NCBI GenBank assembly: GCA_007132365.1
Contig: SLOS01000200.1
Span: forward strand, 1 to 11,098
DNA: 11,098 nucleotides
Direction of reading: 5' to 3'
Source of the DNA: Bacteroidales bacterium
Lineage (GTDB): Bacteria; Bacteroidota; Bacteroidia; Bacteroidales; PUMT01
This document shows, in pieces, positions 7,481 through 11,098 of this stretch; the first letter of the stretch is position 1, and every line of letters begins with the position of its first letter. The position numbers and the translations under genes are program-made. The notes beneath the pieces were generated by a model, which saw only the letters and a program-made list of their open reading frames with translations, searched no databases and was not told the DNA's origin.

Positions 7481-8212
7481 ATGCCTTACCGTCGTCTTCC
7501 AAACACCGATAAAGCCCGTCTTAAGGCATTGAATATTGCCCTTTCAAAGGGGAGGGACCTTCCGCCTTTCAAGCTTGCTTTTTCTCAGAAATCCAATCAG
7601 AGGCTTCAGAATTTTTTGAGCTGTTACGAGAATGCCATGTCATTTTACCGGCATGCTTATTCTGTACAGACAAAAAAGAACAGTGAATATGTTTCGAGTC
7701 TGAAGAAAGCAAGGATGTATACATCGCATTTCATCCAGGTTCTGAATATGGCAATAAATCGTGGAGAGATGCAGGACTCAGCAAGGAAGTATTTCGGATT
7801 AGTTGGATATGAATCACGCATACCTCCGCTTAATACTGAGATGGATGTAATAAAATGGGGCGAGCTGCTGATAAATGGTGAGGCAAAACGGCTCCTCGAT
7901 GGTAACTCGCCTGTCACCAACCCGACAATTGCGCTTGTAAAAGTCAGGTATGAAACATTTCTGGAGAAGTATCACTACCAGAAAACGCTTCAGAAAAATA
8001 CTTCCAGGGCGTGGGACAAACTGTCGGAATTAAGGAAAGAGGCTGATATGATAATTCTGCAGGTATGGAATGAGGTGGAAGAATCTTTCAAAGACCTGCC
8101 TGATGACCTGAAAAGGGAGAAGGCAAAGGAGTACGGACTGGTTTACGTCTACAGGAAAAACGAATTAAACAACATAAACTTTTTTGATGCCAGGCAAACG
8201 GGAGCGGGTTGA
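7481..8212 (+). CDS. Hypothetical protein, helical, soluble, no recognised domain
   Basis: 243 residues of a protein I cannot assign. There is no signal peptide and no membrane segment. The N-terminus is basic (MPYRRLPNTDKARLKAL), a type of opening I associate loosely with conserved Bacteroidota hypotheticals, from memory only. Most of the rest looks alpha-helical: about 38-64, 67-94, 118-140, 147-172 and 175-204, with a charged amphipathic stretch from about 175 that could be a coiled coil. No catalytic motif is evident; Cys is nearly absent and aromatic residues are frequent. Codon use and base composition look like the neighbours, which favours a resident gene. It is a single-gene unit: divergent from pepP, convergent with the CPBP gene after 21 bases. 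An 11-bp tandem repeat precedes the ATG, which is the first possible start and lacks a Shine-Dalgarno. Confidence 0.85.
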   Translation: MPYRRLPNTDKARLKALNIALSKGRDLPPFKLAFSQKSNQRLQNFLSCYENAMSFYRHAYSVQTKKNSEYVSSLKKARMYTSHFIQVLNMAINRGEMQDSARKYFGLVGYESRIPPLNTEMDVIKWGELLINGEAKRLLDGNSPVTNPTIALVKVRYETFLEKYHYQKTLQKNTSRAWDKLSELRKEADMIILQVWNEVEESFKDLPDDLKREKAKEYGLVYVYRKNELNNINFFDARQTGAG

Positions 8213-8233
8213 ATACCTGATTTACCAGAATTT

Positions 8234-9157
8234 TCAGGCCGGAGCCCTTTTTACCCTCAGGTAAAAGGCGATAATAAAAAAAGTAAAAAACAGAAGGCTT
8301 AAAAGAGCATATACCCAATCCCCCCTTTCGGCCCCGATAGTTTCAACGCTTTTGCTTACCTGGTTTTTATTGATAAAGTAATAGACAATGACTGCTGTGG
8401 CATTATTCACAAAGTGAGCTAATACTGGTACCCACATCCTGCCGCTCCAGACAAGCATATAACCAAATAAGACACCCAGTATTGTGCGGGGTATAAAGCC
8501 ATAGAACTGCAGGTGAATGGCACTGAAGATAATTGCTGCTATCCAGATTCCGGCATGTTTGTTCCTGGTCCATTCTGAGAAAAGTCTTTGAATTATACCC
8601 CTGAATAAAAGCTCTTCCCCGATAGCAGGAATAACTGCAATCAGGAAAAGATTGAAAATCAGATCAGCCGGGGTTTCTGCTATCAGGAACATCTCTGTAA
8701 TCCTTTTTGCCGTTTCTTCAGACCTTTGCATCCATTCCTCCAGGGAGGACATCGATTCGGGGAGTGATATTTGTGCATTAAGGTGGGCCATCAGGTTTAC
8801 CATTGGGATGGCTGAAAGCATGATCACAGTGGTAAGCAAAACAGTCCGCCACCTTATACTTTTGTCCAGATAGAGATATCTGAGAGCATTGCCACCAAAA
8901 AACCATGCAACTATGAACGATGGAATAACAAACAGACCGATCGACTGGATCATCTGGAAGTATTTAAGTAGCCGGGCATATTCGGGATGTGCGATATTGG
9001 AAAGGCTGTCAATAAGCTCCATAAAACCCATGCCGAAAAGGGGCATTGCCAGCAGGAGTCCCCCGACAAGAGTTATAAGGAAAACCGACAGAACAATGAA
9101 TGCCGTGAAGATCAGCTTTACAAAAGGGCCTGTATTATGAAATATGCCATTATGCAT
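8234..9157 (-). CDS. CPBP family intramembrane glutamic endopeptidase (Abi/CAAX-like)
   Basis: Polytopic membrane protein of 307 residues with the CPBP (Abi/Rce1-like) signature: EELLFRG at 181-187 gives the catalytic Glu pair (181, 182) and Arg186, FSAIH at 211-215 gives His215, and HFVNN at 248-252 gives His248 and Asn252. Hydrophobic segments lie at about 11-42, 67-88, 104-124, 165-180, 203-220, 225-237, 245-262 and 282-300. Family members cleave proteins within or near the membrane; bacterial ones are linked to prenylated-protein-like processing, bacteriocin immunity or unknown roles, and nothing nearby names a substrate. It is a monocistronic unit convergent with the unknown gene and divergent from dusB. 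The start ATG follows a well-matched promoter by about 20 bases; downstream Met residues would delete the first helix. Confidence 0.9.
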   Translation of the reverse strand: MHNGIFHNTGPFVKLIFTAFIVLSVFLITLVGGLLLAMPLFGMGFMELIDSLSNIAHPEYARLLKYFQMIQSIGLFVIPSFIVAWFFGGNALRYLYLDKSIRWRTVLLTTVIMLSAIPMVNLMAHLNAQISLPESMSSLEEWMQRSEETAKRITEMFLIAETPADLIFNLFLIAVIPAIGEELLFRGIIQRLFSEWTRNKHAGIWIAAIIFSAIHLQFYGFIPRTILGVLFGYMLVWSGRMWVPVLAHFVNNATAVIVYYFINKNQVSKSVETIGAERGDWVYALLSLLFFTFFIIAFYLRVKRAPA

Positions 9158-9182
9158 ATGTGTGGATTTTGTATTTTTGCAT

Positions 9183-9213
9183 CAAACCTACGGGAATTTT
9201 ACATAAAAGACAA
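9183..9213 (-). promoter_or_regulatory. Candidate promoter of the CPBP protease gene
   Basis: On the minus strand: TTG (9211-9213), 20-base spacer, TAGGTTTG (9183-9190), an exact TAnnTTTG match. It predicts a transcript start near 9176 and a very short leader before the ATG at 9157. Confidence 0.5.
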
Positions 9214-9233
9214 TAACAGGCGATAAATCTTGT

Positions 9234-9241
9234 TATGTTTG
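9234..9241 (+). promoter_or_regulatory. Candidate -7 element for dusB
   Basis: TATGTTTG is an exact TAnnTTTG match 23 bases before the CTG proposed as dusB start. No clear TTG -33 box lies 19-21 bases upstream. If used, transcription starts near 9248 and the ATG at 9235 is excluded from the message. Confidence 0.3.
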
Positions 9242-9263
9242 CGGTCCTGAAAAACTTCATAAA

Positions 9264-10283
9264 CTGGTTAAAATAGACAACATAGAATTAAGGGACAAGC
9301 CGGTCATTCTGGCACCGCTGGAGGATATCACCGATCCTTCCTTCAGGTACATGTGCAAGAAATTTGGTGCCGACCTGATGTATACGGAGTTTATTTCGAG
9401 CGACGGATTAATACGGGACGGGAAGAAAAGTGTCCGGAAACTCGATATATTCGGTTATGAAAGACCGATGGGAATACAGCTGTACGGTCATATCATTGAT
9501 TCAATGGTGGAGGCTGCCCGTCTGGCTGAAAAATCGGCTCCCGATCTTATCGATATTAATTTCGGCTGCCCCGTAAGAAAGATTTCCAACCGGGGAGCCG
9601 GATCAGGTATGTTCAGGAATATACCGCTTATGGTTGAAATGACAGCGAGAATAGTAGAATCTACATCTCTTCCCGTTACCGTAAAAACACGCCTTGGTTG
9701 GGATGAGAGCAGCAAGCCAATCTTTGAGGTTGCGGAAATGTTGCAGGATGCAGGCATAAAGGCCATTACCATTCACGGTCGTACCAGGTCGCAGATGTAC
9801 AGGGGGAGCGCGGACTGGAAGCTGATAGGGGAGGTCAAAAACAACCCCAGGATGAAGATACCGGTAATTGGAAACGGCGATATTGACTCTCCCCAAAAGG
9901 CAAAGCAGATGTTTGACCGTTACGGGGTTGACGGGATAATGATAGGAAGGGCCACGATCGGCCGGCCATGGATATTCAGCGAGATAAGACATTACCTTGA
10001 TACCGGGCAGACGCCTGCTCCGCTGAGCCTTGGTGAAAAGGCTGAAATTGCCAGAGAGCATTTCCTGAAGTCGATCGAACGTAAAGGCGAGAAAGTCGGG
10101 ATCCTTCAAATGCGACGACATTTTGTCGCGTATTTTAAGGCGCTGGTAAATTTTAAGGAGACCAGGCTGAAGCTGCTCACTTCTCTTGACCCGGAGGAGA
10201 TAATTAACATTATCGACCTGATCCCTGAACGGTTCAGGGAAGTGCCACCGGCACCCTTTAATACCGGAATAGAAAAGCAATAA
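9264..10283 (+). CDS. dusB: tRNA-dihydrouridine synthase (Dus/DusB family), non-canonical start
   Basis: FMN- and NADPH-dependent reduction of specific uridines in tRNA to dihydrouridine; cytoplasmic. The TIM-barrel motifs are present, numbered from the ATG at 9351: FGCP with catalytic Cys73, KTRLGWD with Lys112, IHGRTR with His142, GNGDI at 174-178 and GIMIGRATIGRPW from 195 (FMN phosphate binding). The homologous first strand and loop, LAPLEDITDP, is encoded upstream of that ATG at 9309-9338, and the family-like start KIDNIEL lies at 9270-9290. The frame is open from 9207, but contains no ATG, GTG or TTG before 9351. CTG at 9264 is my best guess; it gives 339 residues, near family length. 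If translation began at 9351 the protein would lose its first barrel strand. The exact Dus subfamily is less certain than the function. No operon partner: divergent from CPBP, convergent with hepT. Confidence 0.9.
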   Translation: MVKIDNIELRDKPVILAPLEDITDPSFRYMCKKFGADLMYTEFISSDGLIRDGKKSVRKLDIFGYERPMGIQLYGHIIDSMVEAARLAEKSAPDLIDINFGCPVRKISNRGAGSGMFRNIPLMVEMTARIVESTSLPVTVKTRLGWDESSKPIFEVAEMLQDAGIKAITIHGRTRSQMYRGSADWKLIGEVKNNPRMKIPVIGNGDIDSPQKAKQMFDRYGVDGIMIGRATIGRPWIFSEIRHYLDTGQTPAPLSLGEKAEIAREHFLKSIERKGEKVGILQMRRHFVAYFKALVNFKETRLKLLTSLDPEEIINIIDLIPERFREVPPAPFNTGIEKQ

Positions 10284-10349
10284 CGTTATCGTTTTGCAAG
10301 TTAGCCCAGTGCCCGCAATCCTGCAAAGGTATACGGTGCACTCAACTGG

Positions 10350-10700
10350 CTATGTGGCATTTAATTCATTAATAATTGATTCAAGCCACTCTATTAATTT
10401 GTCAAGATAAGATTCTATGATTGACCAGACTATTTCGTAATCAATGCCAAAATATTCGTGAACAATTCTATTTCTGAATCCCCTAATTCTATTCCATTCA
10501 ATTTCAGGAAATTTTTCTCTGATATCTGAATCAAAACGATTTGCTGCTTCACCAATTATTTCAAAATTTCGGACAACAGCATCAATAGTCTTATCATCTG
10601 AAATAAAAGCATCGAAATCTAAATCTTTGGTATATCGTTTTATCTTTTGAGCTGACTCAAGCATGTCCTCAAAAAGTAATATGGCATCGCGCTTAGACAT
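10350..10700 (-). CDS. hepT: HepT-like RNase toxin (DUF86/HEPN)
   Basis: A 116-residue all-helical HEPN protein, the toxin of the MntA/HepT type VII toxin-antitoxin system. The motif RNRIVHEY at 76-83 fits RX4-6H (Arg76, His81) of HEPN RNases, and Tyr83 in the HxY extension matches the tyrosine that MntA modifies with AMP in characterised pairs. Length is normal for the family and no key residue is missing, so the toxin looks intact. Its ATG overlaps the end of mntA by 8 bases, which implies a coupled two-gene unit with the antitoxin made first. The DNA is clearly more A/T-rich than the neighbouring dusB, suggesting acquisition. Confidence 0.92.
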   Translation of the reverse strand: MSKRDAILLFEDMLESAQKIKRYTKDLDFDAFISDDKTIDAVVRNFEIIGEAANRFDSDIREKFPEIEWNRIRGFRNRIVHEYFGIDYEIVWSIIESYLDKLIEWLESIINELNAT

Positions 10701-10983
10701 ATATCAAATCATTGTCGATTGCTTTACGGTATTTTTCTTTCAATCCATTTTTTGAGACAAGATCAACTTTGACACCAACAATTTTTTCGATTTCTTCAGC
10801 AAGATCAATAAATCTGATTCCAATTTTATCATTGAACTCAACAATTAAATCCAAGTCGCTGAGCTCTTGGTTTTCCTGCCTTGAGTAAGAACCAAAAATA
10901 GCCATCGATTTTAATGGGTAATCATTGAACAAATGGTTCTTATGTTTACTTAAAGTAGCCTGTATGTCATTTAAAGATTTCAT
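10693..10983 (-). CDS. mntA: MntA-like minimal nucleotidyltransferase antitoxin
   Basis: A 96-residue minimal nucleotidyltransferase. The catalytic signature GSX10DXD is exact: Gly31-Ser32, then Asp43 and Asp45 in SDLDL, with a third acidic residue at Asp74 in VKVDLVS. In characterised pairs MntA transfers AMP to HepT and neutralises it. It is the first gene of the minus-strand pair and overlaps hepT by 8 bases. Only 115 bases of upstream sequence are in the window; they hold a perfect 12-bp inverted repeat, annotated separately, and no promoter that I can support. Low G+C, like hepT. Confidence 0.92.
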   Translation of the reverse strand: MKSLNDIQATLSKHKNHLFNDYPLKSMAIFGSYSRQENQELSDLDLIVEFNDKIGIRFIDLAEEIEKIVGVKVDLVSKNGLKEKYRKAIDNDLIYV

Positions 10984-10985
10984 CC

Positions 10986-11082
10986 GAATAAAACAGGTTA
11001 ATCAAGTTAATAATCAATTAGTTATATTTTACAGGTAATTCATATTTAGTATTTCAAACGGATGGATCCCCCTGTTTTATTC
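10986..11082. repeat. Perfect 12-bp inverted repeat with 73-base spacer upstream of mntA
   Basis: GAATAAAACAGG at 10986-10997 is the exact reverse complement of CCTGTTTTATTC at 11071-11082. The enclosed 73 bases are A/T-rich and non-coding. The left arm is only 2 bases from the mntA ATG. It could be an operator pair, a long-range stem, an element end or an invertible segment; the sequence does not decide. Confidence 0.65.
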
Positions 11083-11098
11083 ATCTCTTTTTGTGAGA

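Noticed and set aside
8216..8238. CCTGA/TCAGG stem in the convergent gap after the unknown gene
   Set aside because: 5 bp with a 13-base loop and no T-run; likely chance.
9235..9276. ATG at 9235 as a normal dusB start
   Set aside because: Different frame from the Dus domain, stops at 9274-9276, and overlaps an exact -7 promoter box.
9603..10280. Long open frame antisense to dusB
   Set aside because: It lies entirely opposite a conserved Dus coding region and shows no family resemblance; a shadow of the real gene.

Overview
The window reads as an ordinary chromosomal stretch from a member of the Bacteroidota, probably of the Bacteroidales/Marinilabiliales kind. Three things suggest this. The menaquinone-type succinate dehydrogenase/fumarate reductase operon has the order cytochrome b, flavoprotein, iron-sulfur protein. 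Starts lack Shine-Dalgarno sequences and often sit in A/T-rich leaders. Several intergenic spaces carry the Bacteroidota promoter pattern TTG-N20-TAnnTTTG. The exact genus cannot be read from the sequence.

Left part (1-5749): the 3' part of a class II fumarase gene (fumC), then an alpha/beta hydrolase on the minus strand, then sdhCAB on the plus strand. Fumarase and succinate dehydrogenase/fumarate reductase catalyse adjacent steps (succinate-fumarate-malate), so this is a small C4-dicarboxylate metabolic cluster interrupted by an opposed hydrolase gene. The sdh operon has a good candidate promoter, a possible 20-codon leader ORF that overlaps the sdhC start, and a strong hairpin between sdhC and sdhA.

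Middle part (5782-9157): a complete M24-family aminopeptidase P (minus), a 310-base divergent spacer with an 11-bp perfect tandem repeat, a 243-residue soluble protein of unknown function (plus), and a CPBP-type membrane protease (minus, convergent with the unknown gene).

Right part (9207-11098): a tRNA-dihydrouridine synthase whose conserved N-terminus runs upstream of the first ATG with no canonical start codon, then a minus-strand MntA/HepT nucleotidyltransferase-RNase toxin-antitoxin pair that is clearly more A/T-rich than the rest and is probably acquired. A perfect 12-bp inverted repeat enclosing 73 bases lies directly upstream of mntA.

I saw no CRISPR array, tRNA, rRNA, transposase or phage gene. 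Most genes are well-known housekeeping families. The points worth a second look are the dusB start, the inverted repeat before mntA, the sdhC-sdhA hairpin, and the unknown gene with its tandem repeat.
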